From contig NZ_CAACVB010000022.1 of assembly GCF_900659635.1 (NCBI RefSeq), positions 1-58,708 of the forward strand: 58,708 nt of DNA, given 5' to 3'. The DNA is from Actinomadura roseirufa (GTDB lineage: Bacteria > Actinomycetota > Actinomycetes > Streptosporangiales > Streptosporangiaceae). Numbering within the stretch: position 1 is the first letter of the stretch; each line of letters begins with the position of its first letter. Both the position numbers and the translations under genes were made by a program. The notes below the pieces were generated by a model that did not search any database, was not told where the DNA came from, and was given only the letters and a program-made list of their open reading frames with translations. This document shows, in pieces, positions 1 through 9,311 of this stretch.

Positions 1-389
1 CGGAGGCGCGGGCGGCGGGCGGCGTCGCGGAGCGGCTGGACGTGCGCGGCGCCGACCCGCGCGGCCCGGCCTCGCACCTGTCGGGCGGCAACCAGCAGAA
101 GGCGCTGTTCGGCAAGTGGCTGCTGCGCGAGCCGCGGGTCCTGCTGGTGGACGAGCCGACGCGCGGCGTCGACGTGGCCGCCAAGGCGGAGATCCACCGG
201 CTGCTGGTCGAGCTGGCCGCCGGTGGGATGGCGGTGGTGCTGGTCTCGGCGGAGACGGACGAGGTGCTCGGCCTGAGCCACCGCGTCCACGTGCTGCGCG
301 GCGGCCGGATCGCGGGGACGTTCGAGCGCGGCGCCGTGTCCCGCGAGCAGGTCCTCGCGGTCGCGTTCGCCGGGCCGGAGGAGGGCTGA
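1..389 (+). CDS. Sugar ABC transporter ATP-binding protein, C-terminal fragment
   Basis: The reading frame is open from base 3 and has no start in the window, so this is the 3' end of a longer gene. It carries the ABC signature LSGGNQQK followed by a Walker B stretch (LLVDEPTRGVD) and the switch region ending in SAETDE. The LSGGNQQK form is typical of RbsA/XylG/MglA-type ATPases of carbohydrate importers, which have two ATPase halves; this is the end of the second half. It stops at TGA directly abutting the GTG of the permease gene, so the two are translationally coupled. The substrate cannot be read from the sequence. Confidence 0.9.
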   Translation, partial: EARAAGGVAERLDVRGADPRGPASHLSGGNQQKALFGKWLLREPRVLLVDEPTRGVDVAAKAEIHRLLVELAAGGMAVVLVSAETDEVLGLSHRVHVLRGGRIAGTFERGAVSREQVLAVAFAGPEEG

Positions 390-1403
390 GTGGAGAACGT
401 GGAGACGGGCCGGCGGGCGGAGGGGCGGGCGGTCCCGCGGGTGCGGGCGGCGGCGCTGCGGGACTACGGGATCGTGCTCGCGCTCGTCGCGCTGGTGGTG
501 GCGCTCTCGCTGTCGACCGGCACCTTCCTGACCCAGGGCAACCTCGTCAACCTGCTGGATCAGGCCGTGGTGGTGGGCCTGCTGACCTGCGGCATCACGC
601 TGTGCGTCGTGGCCGGCGTGTTCGACCTGTCGGCGAGCGCGGTGCTGGCGGTGAGCGCGATCGTCGCGGTCGAGGTCACCCGCGCGGCGGGGACGCCGGC
701 GGGGATCGCCGCGGCCGTCGGGACGGGCGCGGCGCTCGGCGCGGTCACCGGCGTGCTCGTCGCGGTGTCGCGGGTGCACTCCTTCATCGCGACGCTGGCG
801 CTGAGCATCGTCTACCGGGGGCTCGCGCTCGTCATCACCGGCGGGTCGATCGTCTACCCGCGCGAGCGGCAGCTGGACGGCTTCCAGGCGCTCGGCGAGG
901 CCACGGCCGTGGGCGGGATCACCGCCGCGTCGTGGCTGCTGCTCGCGGTCGCCGCCGTCACCTGGGTCCTGCTGGCGCTGACCACGTTCGGGCGCTGCGT
1001 GTACGCGGTGGGCGGCAACCCGCGCGCCGCGTGGATGTCGGGGATCCGGGTCGGCGCGGTCCGGGTCGCGGTCTTCACGGTCAGCGGGGTCTGCGCGGCG
1101 CTCGCCGGGCTGGTGCTGGCCGCGCGGGGCGGGTCGGCGCAGGCGGACATGGGCACGCTGCTGGAGCTGACCGCGCTGGCCGCCGCGGTGATCGGCGGGA
1201 CGAGCGTGCTCGGCGGGGAGGGCGCGGTCTGGCGGGGCATGGTCGGCGTGCTGGTGCTGACGCTGATCGGCAACGGGTTCAACCTGCTGGGCTGGGACAC
1301 GACCTACCGGCAGGTGGTCGAGGGGGCGCTCATCCTCGGCGCGGTGAGCCTGGACCGCGCCCTCCGGCGCCGCGAAAGAGACGGAAGTCCAGACTTGCGG
1401 TGA
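390..1403 (+). CDS. Sugar ABC transporter permease (RbsC-like)
   Basis: A 337-residue very hydrophobic protein with about 8-10 predicted membrane segments after a short charged N-terminus. The stretch GITLCVVAGVFDLS near residue 70 resembles the conserved GIDLSVG region of the BPD_transp_2 (RbsC/XylH) family, and the glycine-rich AAVIGGTSVLGGEG near residue 280 matches the conserved loop that contacts the ATPase. It starts with GTG immediately after the stop of the upstream ATPase gene, so it is the next gene of the same importer operon. Length is normal for the family. The sugar is unknown. Confidence 0.88.
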   Translation: MENVETGRRAEGRAVPRVRAAALRDYGIVLALVALVVALSLSTGTFLTQGNLVNLLDQAVVVGLLTCGITLCVVAGVFDLSASAVLAVSAIVAVEVTRAAGTPAGIAAAVGTGAALGAVTGVLVAVSRVHSFIATLALSIVYRGLALVITGGSIVYPRERQLDGFQALGEATAVGGITAASWLLLAVAAVTWVLLALTTFGRCVYAVGGNPRAAWMSGIRVGAVRVAVFTVSGVCAALAGLVLAARGGSAQADMGTLLELTALAAAVIGGTSVLGGEGAVWRGMVGVLVLTLIGNGFNLLGWDTTYRQVVEGALILGAVSLDRALRRRERDGSPDLR

Positions 1404-1445
1404 AACCCGTGCTAACTTTTTTGCAGGGGCCCGGAGGTCCCGTCC

Positions 1446-2273
1446 GTGCCACACATCGACGGGACGGCGATGACCGACGAAACGCGCGTGCCGCCACCCG
1501 GCATTGATGTGACCATTCCGAACGCGGCGCGCATGTACGACTATTACCTGGGCGGCAAGGACAATTTCCAGGCCGACCGCGACGCCGCCGAGAAGATCAT
1601 GGCGCTCGGCCCGAGCCGGGACATCTGCGTCGCCAACCGGCGCTTCCTCGGCCGCGCCGTCCGGTACGCGGCCGGGCAGGGCATCCGGCAGTTCCTCGAC
1701 CTCGGCACCGGCCTGCCGAACATGGACAACGTGCACGAGGCGGCCCGGCGGGTGATCCCGGACGCCAGGGTCGTGTACGTGGACTATGACCCGGTCGTCA
1801 CCGTGCACGCCCGCGCGATGCTGCCCGCCGACCCGATCACGGCGATCGTCGAGGAGGACGTGCGGAAACCGGCGGCGGTCCTCGCCGACCCCGGCGTAGA
1901 GCGGCTGATCGACTTCAGCGAGCCGGTGTGCGTGGTGTTCGTCGGCGTCCTGCACTGCCTCACCGACGACGAGGACCCGTGGGGCGTCGTGCGGGAGTTC
2001 ACCGAGCGCGCCGCCTCCGGCAGCCACCTGGTCATCTCCCACCTCACCGACGACGCCCACCCGGAGGTGGGCGTCGCCGCGCGCGAGGTCTACGACGCGG
2101 TGTCCGCGCCGCTCGTGCACCGCGGTCACGCGGCCGTCTCTCGGATGTTCGACGGATTCGAGCTCATCGAACCGGGCGTCACCACCGTCGCGGAATGGCG
2201 TCCCGAGGGCGTGTGGGAACGGGAGTCGCCGGGCAGCGAATGGTGGTACGTCGGCGTCGGCCGCAAACCCTGA
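1446..2273 (+). CDS. S-adenosyl methyltransferase, DUF574 type
   Basis: A 275-residue protein with the family hallmark AARMYDYYLGGKDNFQADR near the N-terminus and a SAM-binding LDLGTGLP motif near residue 83. These actinobacterial proteins (PF04672) are annotated as SAM-dependent methyltransferases, but substrates are mostly unknown. GTG at 1446 has GGAGG about 8 bp upstream; ATG at 1470 is an alternative. The gene stands alone between the ABC transporter and a convergent sigma-factor gene. Many copies of this family occur per genome in Actinomadura-like organisms, so its presence says little about the nearby biosynthetic cluster. Confidence 0.85.
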   Translation: MPHIDGTAMTDETRVPPPGIDVTIPNAARMYDYYLGGKDNFQADRDAAEKIMALGPSRDICVANRRFLGRAVRYAAGQGIRQFLDLGTGLPNMDNVHEAARRVIPDARVVYVDYDPVVTVHARAMLPADPITAIVEEDVRKPAAVLADPGVERLIDFSEPVCVVFVGVLHCLTDDEDPWGVVREFTERAASGSHLVISHLTDDAHPEVGVAAREVYDAVSAPLVHRGHAAVSRMFDGFELIEPGVTTVAEWRPEGVWERESPGSEWWYVGVGRKP

Positions 2274-2309
2274 CGCCTTTTCGCGCGGGTTCGGCGGCGC
2301 GGCCGCCGC

Positions 2310-3233
2310 TCAGTCGCGGTGTCCGCGCTCTCCCGGCTGGTCGTTGATATGTACGAGCTTGTCCGGGTTGGAAACGGTGTAAATGCCGGCGATGCGGTCG
2401 CCCTCCGGGGCGAGGTCGAGGACCATGACGGCGAACGGGGCGTCCTCGTCGAACAGCAGTGCCGACGGGTCGCCGTTGACCGTCCGGTAGCGGATGTCCA
2501 GCCGGGTGATCCCGCCGTGGCGCCCCGCGGTGTTCGCGATCACCCGCGCGACGTCGTCCCGCCCGTGCACCGGGCGCAGCGCCGCCGTCCCCCGGGCCTT
2601 GCCGCCCCCGTCGGTCCATAGCTGGACGTCCGGTGCCAGCAGCGCGAGCAGCCCCTCCAGGTCGCCGCCCAGCGCCGCCGTCAGGAACCGCTCGGTCACC
2701 TCCCGCTGGACGCGCGGGTCGGCCTGATAGCGCGGACGGCGGGCGTGCACGTGCTCGCGGGCGCGGTGCGCGAGCTGGCGGACCGCCGAGGGGGAACGGT
2801 CCAGGATCCCCGCGATCTCGGTGTGGGCGTAGCCGAACACCTCGTGCAGGACGAACACCGCCCGTTCCAGCGGGGTCAGCGTCTCCAGGACCACCAGCAG
2901 GGCCATCGACACCGCCTCGGTGCGCTCGGCCGCCTCCTCGGTGCCGGAGGGCTCGTCGGCGACGAGCGGCTCGGGCAGCCACGGCCCGACATAGGTCTCA
3001 CGGCGCTTGCTGATCACCGCCTGCCGGGCGAGGGCGGCGTTCACCGCGATCCGGACGAGGTAGGCCCGCGGGTTCTGGATCTCCGCCGCGTCCTCCGCCT
3101 CCGCCCGTCCCGCCCAGGCCAGCCAGGTGTCCTGGAGGACGTCCTCGGTGTCGGCGACGCTGCCGAGCAGGTTGTAGACGACCGAGAACAACAGCTCCCG
3201 ATGATCGGCGAACACCTCTGTCGCTTCCGGCAC
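2310..3233 (-). CDS. ECF RNA polymerase sigma factor, SigJ type with SnoaL-like C-domain
   Basis: About 307 residues. Region 2 (YNLLGSVADTEDVLQDTWLAW) and region 4 helix-turn-helix (AHTEIAGILDRSPSAVRQLAHRA) are clear, followed by about 110 residues of SnoaL/NTF2-like fold, the architecture of the ECF41/SigJ group, in which the C-domain modulates activity. The GTG at 3233 is preceded by GGGAGGGG about 6 bp away, which decides the start although the frame stays open further upstream. It is divergent from the hemerythrin gene at 3414. In this sigma group the partner is often a neighbouring redox or carboxymuconolactone protein, so the hemerythrin/MFS pair is a plausible target (inference). Confidence 0.9.
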   Translation of the reverse strand: MPEATEVFADHRELLFSVVYNLLGSVADTEDVLQDTWLAWAGRAEAEDAAEIQNPRAYLVRIAVNAALARQAVISKRRETYVGPWLPEPLVADEPSGTEEAAERTEAVSMALLVVLETLTPLERAVFVLHEVFGYAHTEIAGILDRSPSAVRQLAHRAREHVHARRPRYQADPRVQREVTERFLTAALGGDLEGLLALLAPDVQLWTDGGGKARGTAALRPVHGRDDVARVIANTAGRHGGITRLDIRYRTVNGDPSALLFDEDAPFAVMVLDLAPEGDRIAGIYTVSNPDKLVHINDQPGERGHRD

Positions 3234-3413
3234 GGCCTTGCCCCTCCCGCGGTGGACGTCCTGTCGCTCGCTTCCTAGAGGGGCCGGATGCCCGAAGTGT
3301 GACATCCCCGGCCGGAATGTGATGTGAGCCTCATCTCCGCGCCGCGCTGTCACACTCGCCCTCCCGCGACCCCTCTTGTTTCTCGACAACGCCAGAACCG
3401 CGAGGGGGCCCGC

Positions 3414-4052
3414 ATGAGCACCACCACACCCGGCGAGCGGAGCCGGGTCGACACCACGATGATGTACGCCGTCCACGACGCCTTCCAACGCGATCTCGAA
3501 CGGCTCACGGCCATGGCCCGGTCCGGCGCCGCCTCGGGCGAGGCACTCCAGGTGGGATGGGCCCGGTTCCAGAAGTTCCTGCACATCCACCACACCGCCG
3601 AGGACACCCATCTGTGGCCCGTCTTGCGGGACAAGGCGGCGGACACGGACGTCCTGGATCGGATGGAGGCCGAGCACGCGGAGCTGACCGCGCTGCTCGA
3701 TGCCGTGGACACGGCGGTCTCGTCCGGCGCGTCCGCGGACCATCTCCTCCGGCACGCCGAACGGCTGACCGACGCCCTCGCGGCGCACTGCGAGCACGAG
3801 GAGGAGTTCGCCCTGCCGCTGGCCGGCGCCCTGCTCACCGTGCGGGAGTGGGACGCGTTCGGCGGCGAGCAGCGCCGGCGGCTCGGGCCGAGCGGCGCGG
3901 CCACCTTCTTCCCCTGGCTGCTGGACGGCGCGGACGACTCCGTCCGGCGCAAGGTCCTCGGCCACGTCCCGCCGCCCGTCCGGCTGATCTACCGCGCCGT
4001 GTGGCGGCCCCGTTACCTGCGCGCGCCGCGCTGGCAGGCCCCGGCCGCCTGA
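3414..4052 (+). CDS. Hemerythrin HHE-domain protein
   Basis: A 212-residue protein with HHE-type four-helix-bundle features: H at FLHIHHTAEDTHLWP, MEAEHAELTALLD and AAHCEHEEEFALP supply the histidines and acids that bind a di-iron site in this family. The C-terminus ends in a distinctive VPPPVRLIYRAVWRPRYLRAPRW tail (spread over about 25 residues) that recurs in the second hemerythrin gene at 31074. ATG 3414 follows a GAGGGGG ribosome site. It is divergent from the sigma gene and 36 bp ahead of an MFS exporter. Role is probably oxygen, NO or redox sensing/handling; unproven. Confidence 0.85.
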   Translation: MSTTTPGERSRVDTTMMYAVHDAFQRDLERLTAMARSGAASGEALQVGWARFQKFLHIHHTAEDTHLWPVLRDKAADTDVLDRMEAEHAELTALLDAVDTAVSSGASADHLLRHAERLTDALAAHCEHEEEFALPLAGALLTVREWDAFGGEQRRRLGPSGAATFFPWLLDGADDSVRRKVLGHVPPPVRLIYRAVWRPRYLRAPRWQAPAA

Positions 4053-4088
4053 ACCGACGACGACCCGAAACCCTCCGGAGGCTCACCC

Positions 4089-5564
4089 ATGACCGAACCG
4101 GGAGCCGGTCCGTCCTTCCTCGCGACGGGCCGCGGCAAACTCACCCTGACCCTGCTCTGCGCCATCGCCTTCCTCGACTTCGTCGACGCCTCGATCGTCA
4201 ACGTGGCCCTGCCCGCCATCCGCGCGGACCTGGACTTCTCCGTCCAGAGCCTCCAGTGGGTGCCGAGCGCCTACCTGCTCACCTACGGCGGGTTCATGCT
4301 GCTCGGCGGCCGTCTCGCCGACCTGCTCGGCCGCCGCCGCGTCGTGGTGACGGGGACCGTGCTGTTCGCGCTGTCCTCGGTCGCCGGGGGACTGGCGCAG
4401 AGCGCGGCCCTGCTCGTCGGGGCACGGCTCGCCCAGGGCGTGGGCGCCGCGCTGATGCTGCCCGGCGCGCTCTCGATCCTGACCACGCTGTTCCGGGAGG
4501 GCGGCGACCGCGGCAAGGCGCTCGGCGTCTGGGGCGGCGTCGGCGGCGCCGCGTCCGCGGCCGGCGTGCTGCTCGGCGGGCTGCTCACCGACGGGCCCGG
4601 CTGGCGCTGGGTCATGCTGGTCAACGTGCCCGTCTGCGTCCTGGTGATCGCCGGGCTGTTCCCGCTGGTCGAGGGCGACCGGCGGGCCGCGCGGTGGGCG
4701 GACTTCGACCTCCTCGGCGCGGTCCTGGTGACCGGCGGGACGATGCTGCTGGTCTTCACGCTGGTGAAGGCGCCGGACGTCGGCTGGGGCGCGGCCCGCA
4801 CGATCGGCGGCCTCGCGGGCGCCGCGGTCGTGCTGCTCGCCTTCGTGCTCGCCGAGCGGCGCGGCCGCGACCCGCTGCTGCCACTGTCGATCTTCCGGAT
4901 CCGGGGGCTCGGCGCCGCCGACGTCACCCAGCTGGTCGCGGTGGCGGGCCTGATGACGATGTTCTTCTTCCTCAGCCTGTACATGGAGAACGTCCTCGGC
5001 TACTCGCCGCTGAGGACCGGCTCGGCCTACCTGCCGCTGTGCTTCGGCGTCGGCATCGCCGCGGGCGTGACCTCCCAGCTGATCCCCCGGGTCGGGACGC
5101 GGCCCCCGCTGGTCGCCGGGCTGCTGGCCTCCGCCGCCGGGATCTACTGGCTGTCGCGCATCCCGGTGGACGGCCACTACCTCACCGACCTGCTGCCCGG
5201 CCTGCTCATCACCTCGGCCGGGCTCGGCCTCGCGTTCGTCGCCGTCACCACCGCGGCCAACGCCAACGTGGACCCGGGCCGCGCCGGGCTCGCGGCGGCG
5301 CTGCTCAACGCCTCGCAGCAGCTCGGCGGCGCGCTCGGCCTGGCGATCTTCTCGGCGGTGGCGACGGCCCGCACCGAGGACCTGCTCGCCGACCGCCGTC
5401 CCGTCCCGGAGGCCCTCACCTCGGGCTTCTCCCGCGCCCTCCTGGCCAGCAGCCTGTTCCTGGTCGCGGCGGCCGTGCTCGCCCTCCGCGCGGCGAACAC
5501 CCGCGGCGAGGCCCTGGACGCCCCGGCGGAGGCGGCGCGGCCCGAGCCCGCCCCCACCCGCTGA
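4089..5564 (+). CDS. MFS drug exporter, DHA2 (14-TMS) family
   Basis: 491 residues with about 14 membrane segments. Family motifs include the D1-type LDFVDASIVNVALPAI near residue 30 and the motif-A loop GGRLADLLGRRRVVV near residue 76. This is the EmrB/QacA-like proton-coupled efflux group. It starts 36 bp after the hemerythrin gene with a good ribosome site (GGAGG) and probably shares its transcript. The substrate is unknown; its distance from the polyketide genes and the sigma-factor neighbour suggest stress efflux rather than product export, but that is only inference. Confidence 0.92.
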   Translation: MTEPGAGPSFLATGRGKLTLTLLCAIAFLDFVDASIVNVALPAIRADLDFSVQSLQWVPSAYLLTYGGFMLLGGRLADLLGRRRVVVTGTVLFALSSVAGGLAQSAALLVGARLAQGVGAALMLPGALSILTTLFREGGDRGKALGVWGGVGGAASAAGVLLGGLLTDGPGWRWVMLVNVPVCVLVIAGLFPLVEGDRRAARWADFDLLGAVLVTGGTMLLVFTLVKAPDVGWGAARTIGGLAGAAVVLLAFVLAERRGRDPLLPLSIFRIRGLGAADVTQLVAVAGLMTMFFFLSLYMENVLGYSPLRTGSAYLPLCFGVGIAAGVTSQLIPRVGTRPPLVAGLLASAAGIYWLSRIPVDGHYLTDLLPGLLITSAGLGLAFVAVTTAANANVDPGRAGLAAALLNASQQLGGALGLAIFSAVATARTEDLLADRRPVPEALTSGFSRALLASSLFLVAAAVLALRAANTRGEALDAPAEAARPEPAPTR

Positions 5565-5588
5565 GGCGCACGCGGGCGCCCCGGCCGG

Positions 5589-6488
5589 TCAGCGGACGAT
5601 GACGTGGTCGGTCGGGGCGTCCGCGTCCTTCGTCCAGCCGTCGTGGCCGTCGTCGGCCCGCCAGTGGCGGCCGTTGTAGCGGATCTCGGCGAGACCGTAC
5701 GTCCGGGCGTGCGTGACCAGCCAGGACGCCACCGCCCAGCCCGCGCGCGCGTTGACGACGCGGACCGCGTCCCATGCCGGGGCCGCGCCGGCCGCGGCGG
5801 GGGCGTCCACCTGGAGCCGCCCGCCGAACGCGCGCCGCATCTCGCGGATCGCCTCCGGGCGGTGCCGCGCGATCTTGTCGTCCGGCGGGTACCAGCACCG
5901 CGCCGTGGCGGGCTCGCGGCCGGTGAACGCCCGTGCCAGCAGCTTGCCGTCGGACTCGTGCTGGGCGTAGGCGCGGCCGTCGGCGCTGCGCTGCACCCGC
6001 TGCGCCGCGTCGTGCAGGTCGCGGTCGAGGTAGTCCTTCACCTTGACCAGCGCGTCGAAGAACTTGCTGGTCGACTGGACGGGGTCGCGGAGCTTGTCCG
6101 GGCTGCCCCAGCCCTGCGACGGGCGCTGCTGGAACATGCCGACCGAGTCGCGGTCGCCGCCCGGCAGGTTCCGGATGTGCGACTCCTGCAGCGCGGTCGC
6201 GTAGGCGATCACCACCGCCCGCTCGGGGAGCTGCTTGCGGAACGCCACCGCGGCGATGGTGGAGGCGTTCGCGCCCTGGTCGAGGTCCAGCGGCATCTTC
6301 CCCGAGGCCGTGCGCACCTCGCATCCGGAACCGTGCAGGTAGGGACGTGCGCGCTCGAACAGCACCCAGCCGCCCACGCCGAGCGCGACCAGCACGGCCG
6401 ACGTGCCGGCGGCCCAGCGCCACCGCCGCCCGCCCCCGCCGCCGGGCCCCTCCCCGGCGCGGGCCTTCAACCTCGCCCAAACAGCCAC
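5589..6488 (-). CDS. Membrane-anchored protein with lysozyme-like/transglycosylase-like domain
   Basis: About 299 residues. A basic N-terminus is followed by one transmembrane segment (AAGTSAVLVALGVGGWVLF) and then an extracytoplasmic domain. The pattern ALQESHIRNLPGGDRDSVGMFQQRPSQGWG-like over residues about 100-130, with the Glu of QES and the SVGMFQQRPSQGWG core, resembles transglycosylase/lysozyme-fold proteins common in actinomycetes, where homologues are often misnamed heavy metal transporter. Start chosen at GTG 6488; a TTG at 6527 would add 13 residues and run to within 6 bp of dapD. Hydrolytic activity is not established. Confidence 0.7.
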   Translation of the reverse strand: MAVWARLKARAGEGPGGGGGRRWRWAAGTSAVLVALGVGGWVLFERARPYLHGSGCEVRTASGKMPLDLDQGANASTIAAVAFRKQLPERAVVIAYATALQESHIRNLPGGDRDSVGMFQQRPSQGWGSPDKLRDPVQSTSKFFDALVKVKDYLDRDLHDAAQRVQRSADGRAYAQHESDGKLLARAFTGREPATARCWYPPDDKIARHRPEAIREMRRAFGGRLQVDAPAAAGAAPAWDAVRVVNARAGWAVASWLVTHARTYGLAEIRYNGRHWRADDGHDGWTKDADAPTDHVIVR

Positions 6489-6532
6489 GCGAAGACGGTA
6501 CCGGGAGATGGCCACCAGTAAGCTCAAGGGCC

Positions 6533-7369
6533 ATGACCGAAACGTTCACCAGCCCGATATCCGGCGTCATCGACGAGCTGTGGGAGCGGCGCGCCGACCT
6601 GACCCCGGACGACTCCGGCGCGCGCGCCGCCATCGTGGCCGCCGTCGACCAGCTCGACGCCGGCGAGGCCCGTGTCGCCCGCATCGACCCCGCGACCGAC
6701 GAGGTGGTCGTCGACGAGCGCGCCAAGCGGGCGATCCTGCTGAGCTTCAAGGTCCTCGGCATGGTGCGTTCCCAGGTCGGCGACTTCCACTACCACGACC
6801 GCATCCCGCTGAAGAGCCGCCTGGACGGCGTCCGCGTCGTCCCCGGCGCCATCGCCCGCTGGGGCGCCCACCTGGCGCCCGGCGTCGTGCTGATGCCGTC
6901 CTTCACCAACATCGGCGCCTACGTCGACTCCGGCACGATGGTCGACACCTGGGCGACCGTGGGCTCCTGCGCCCAGATCGGCAAGAACGTCCACCTGTCC
7001 GGCGGCGTCGGCATCGGCGGCGTGCTGGAGCCCCCGAACGCCAAGCCGGTGATCATCGAGGACGAGGCGATGATCGGCAGCCGCTCGATGATCGTCGAGG
7101 GCGCGCGGGTCGGCAAGGGGGCCGTGGTCGGCTCCGGCACCAACCTGTCGGCGTCCATGCCCGTCATCGACGTCGAGACGGGCGAGGAGATCGGCCGCGG
7201 CCGCATCCCCGACTGGTGCGTGGCCGTCGGCGGCACCCGCACCAAGGAGTTCAAGGGCGGCACGTTCGGCCTGCCCGCCGTGCTCATCCTCAAGCGCCTG
7301 GAAGAGGGGCAGCGGCACGACAAGGCGTCGCTGAACGACATCCTCCGCGACCACGGCATCAACACCTGA
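6533..7369 (+). CDS. dapD: 2,3,4,5-tetrahydropyridine-2,6-dicarboxylate N-succinyltransferase
   Basis: A 278-residue cytoplasmic enzyme of the succinylase branch of lysine/meso-diaminopimelate synthesis: succinyl-CoA plus tetrahydrodipicolinate gives N-succinyl-2-amino-6-ketopimelate. The left-handed beta-helix hexapeptide part is clear (MPSFTNIGAYVDSGTMVDTWATVGSCAQIG region, residues about 120-150, then IGGVLEPPNAKPVIIED). Length matches the E. coli-type enzyme (274 residues). ATG 6533 is preceded by AAGG-like purines. The next gene, convergent, is dapE of the same pathway, which supports both calls. Confidence 0.95.
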   Translation: MTETFTSPISGVIDELWERRADLTPDDSGARAAIVAAVDQLDAGEARVARIDPATDEVVVDERAKRAILLSFKVLGMVRSQVGDFHYHDRIPLKSRLDGVRVVPGAIARWGAHLAPGVVLMPSFTNIGAYVDSGTMVDTWATVGSCAQIGKNVHLSGGVGIGGVLEPPNAKPVIIEDEAMIGSRSMIVEGARVGKGAVVGSGTNLSASMPVIDVETGEEIGRGRIPDWCVAVGGTRTKEFKGGTFGLPAVLILKRLEEGQRHDKASLNDILRDHGINT

Positions 7370-7411
7370 GCGGGACCGCGCCGCCCGCCGCATCGACCGC
7401 CGCGCCGCCCG

Positions 7412-8470
7412 TCAGGCGGTCAGCCAGGCCCGCATCCGGGTCTCGCAGTCGACGATCAGCGGGAGTTCCACGTACTCGTCGCGGGTGTGCGCGAGGGTGG
7501 GCTCGCCCGGCCCGTAGTTGACCGCGGGGACGCCCAGCTCGGCGAAGCGGGCGACGTCCGTCCAGCCGAGCTTGGCGCGGACCTCGGCGCCGCTGGCGGC
7601 GGCGAAGGCGGCCGCGGCCGGGTGCGTCAGGCCGGGCCGCGCCGCCGCCGCGGCGTCGGTCACCTCGACCGCGAACCCGGCGAACAGCTCGCGCAGGTAC
7701 GCCTCGGCCTCGGCGGGCGACTTGTCGGGCGCGAACCGGTAGTTGACGGTGACGACGCACTCGTCGGGGATGACGTTGCCCGCGACGCCGCCCCGGACGA
7801 ACACCGCGTTGAGGCCCTCGTGGTACTCCAGGCCGTCCACCACCGGGCGGGCGGGCTCGTAGGCGCGCAGGACGTCGAGGATCCGCCCCGCCGTGTGGAT
7901 CGCGTTGGAGCCCATCCAGGCGCGGGCGCTGTGCGCGCGCTCGCCCGTCGCGGTGACCTCCACGCGCATCGTGCCCTGGCAGCCGCCCTCGATCTGCCCG
8001 CCCGTCGGCTCCATCAGCACGGCGAAGTCGCCGGCGAGCAGGTCGGGGCGCGCCGCGGCGAGCCGCCGCAGCCCGTTGCGCTCGGCCTCGATCTCCTCGC
8101 ACTCGTAGAAGACGTAGGTGACGTCGCGGGTCGGCGCGGGGACGGTCGCCGCCAGCCGCAGCGCGACCGCCACGCCGCTCTTCATGTCGGTCGTGCCGCA
8201 CCCGTAGAGGCGGTCGCCCTCGACACGGGACGGCAGGTTGCCGTTCAGCGGGACGGTGTCGAGATGGCCCGCGAGGACGACCCGCTCGGCCCGGCCGAGA
8301 CCGGTGCGGGCGACGACGTTGTTCCCCTCCCGCTCCACCGCCAGGTGCGGAAGCGCGCGCAGGGCCTCCTCGACCGCGTCGGCCAGTGCCTCCTCCGCGC
8401 CGCTCACCGACTCGATGTCGACGATCGCCGCCGTCAGGTCCGCCACGTCCGAGAACAGATCAAGCCGCAT
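7412..8470 (-). CDS. dapE: Succinyl-diaminopimelate desuccinylase
   Basis: 352 residues, M20 metallopeptidase family. The first metal-binding motif is VLAGHLDTVP and the catalytic/metal acids lie in CGTTDMKSGVA and FYECEEIEAE. It removes succinate from N-succinyl-LL-diaminopimelate to give LL-diaminopimelate. ATG 8470 chosen; a TTG two codons upstream is possible. Convergent with dapD across 42 bp, and divergent from the phosphopantetheinyl transferase gene. Housekeeping gene outside the polyketide cluster. Confidence 0.93.
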   Translation of the reverse strand: MRLDLFSDVADLTAAIVDIESVSGAEEALADAVEEALRALPHLAVEREGNNVVARTGLGRAERVVLAGHLDTVPLNGNLPSRVEGDRLYGCGTTDMKSGVAVALRLAATVPAPTRDVTYVFYECEEIEAERNGLRRLAAARPDLLAGDFAVLMEPTGGQIEGGCQGTMRVEVTATGERAHSARAWMGSNAIHTAGRILDVLRAYEPARPVVDGLEYHEGLNAVFVRGGVAGNVIPDECVVTVNYRFAPDKSPAEAEAYLRELFAGFAVEVTDAAAAARPGLTHPAAAAFAAASGAEVRAKLGWTDVARFAELGVPAVNYGPGEPTLAHTRDEYVELPLIVDCETRMRAWLTA

Positions 8471-8522
8471 GACCAAGTCCTATCATCGCCGTCCCGTCAT
8501 CGGCGGACCTATCATCGCGGGC

Positions 8523-9212
8523 GTGGACGAGATCGAGTGCACGGTCCGCTGGGCGGTCCCGGCCGACGAGCCGGAGATGCGGGACCTGCTGGACGGGCCC
8601 GAGCGGGAGCGCTACGCGCGGTTCCGGCGTCCCGAGGACAAGGCCAGGTTCGTCACCGGGCGGTTCCTGGCGCGCACGGCGCTCGCCGAGGCCACCGGCC
8701 TGGCGCCGGAGGCGATCCGGTTCATCACCGGCTGCCCGCACTGCGGCGGCCCGCACGGCAAGCCGCGGCTGCACGGCCACGGCGTGGACTTCTCCCTGTC
8801 GCACTCCGGCGACCGCGTCGTGGTCGCCCTCGCCGAGGGCGTCGAGGTCGGCGTGGACGTGGAGCGCGAGAGCGACCGCGACGTGCGGCGGCTCGCCGAG
8901 ATGGTGCTCACCGAGCCCGAGCGGGAGACACTGGCCGCCCTGCCGCCGGACGGGCTGCGGCGCGGCTTCGTCACCTACTGGAGCCGCAAGGAGGCGTTGC
9001 TCAAGGCCACCGGGCACGGCCTGGCCGCGCCGATGACCGGCATCCGCGTCTCCGGCCCGGACGAGCCCGCGGAGGTGCTCGCCTGGGAGGGCGAGGCGGC
9101 CGTCGCGCCCGTCCGGCTGGCGGACCTGCGGCCCGGCCCGGGGTACGCGGCGGCGCTCGCGGTGCTGACCGGCCGCCCGCTCGCCGTCAGCGAGGGACCG
9201 GCACCGGCCTGA
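8523..9212 (+). CDS. 4'-phosphopantetheinyl transferase, Sfp type
   Basis: About 229 residues. Magnesium-binding acids sit in VGVDVERESDRD (residues about 109-120) and the second motif is WSRKEALLKATGHG (about residues 156-170), both diagnostic of Sfp-type enzymes that transfer phosphopantetheine from CoA to the serine of carrier proteins. It can be expected to activate the polyketide ACP at 16128, but Sfp enzymes are often shared genome-wide, so the link is inference. Start uncertain: GTG 8523 gives a normal length; ATG 8469 would overlap the divergent dapE start and add 18 residues. Confidence 0.9.
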   Translation: MDEIECTVRWAVPADEPEMRDLLDGPERERYARFRRPEDKARFVTGRFLARTALAEATGLAPEAIRFITGCPHCGGPHGKPRLHGHGVDFSLSHSGDRVVVALAEGVEVGVDVERESDRDVRRLAEMVLTEPERETLAALPPDGLRRGFVTYWSRKEALLKATGHGLAAPMTGIRVSGPDEPAEVLAWEGEAAVAPVRLADLRPGPGYAAALAVLTGRPLAVSEGPAPA

Positions 9213-9311
9213 ACGCCCGGCTCCGGGACGCTCCCGGCCGACGGCCCCCCGATGCCGGGCTGATCGGGAATGTCCAGGTGGCGGCCCCTTCGCCCGGCTA
9301 CCTTTGAGCGC

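Noticed and set aside
6489..6527. TTG start at 6527 for the lysozyme-like membrane protein
   Set aside because: TTG is a weak start, would sit almost on the dapD start and adds an N-terminus before the basic stretch of the signal anchor; GTG 6488 is simpler.
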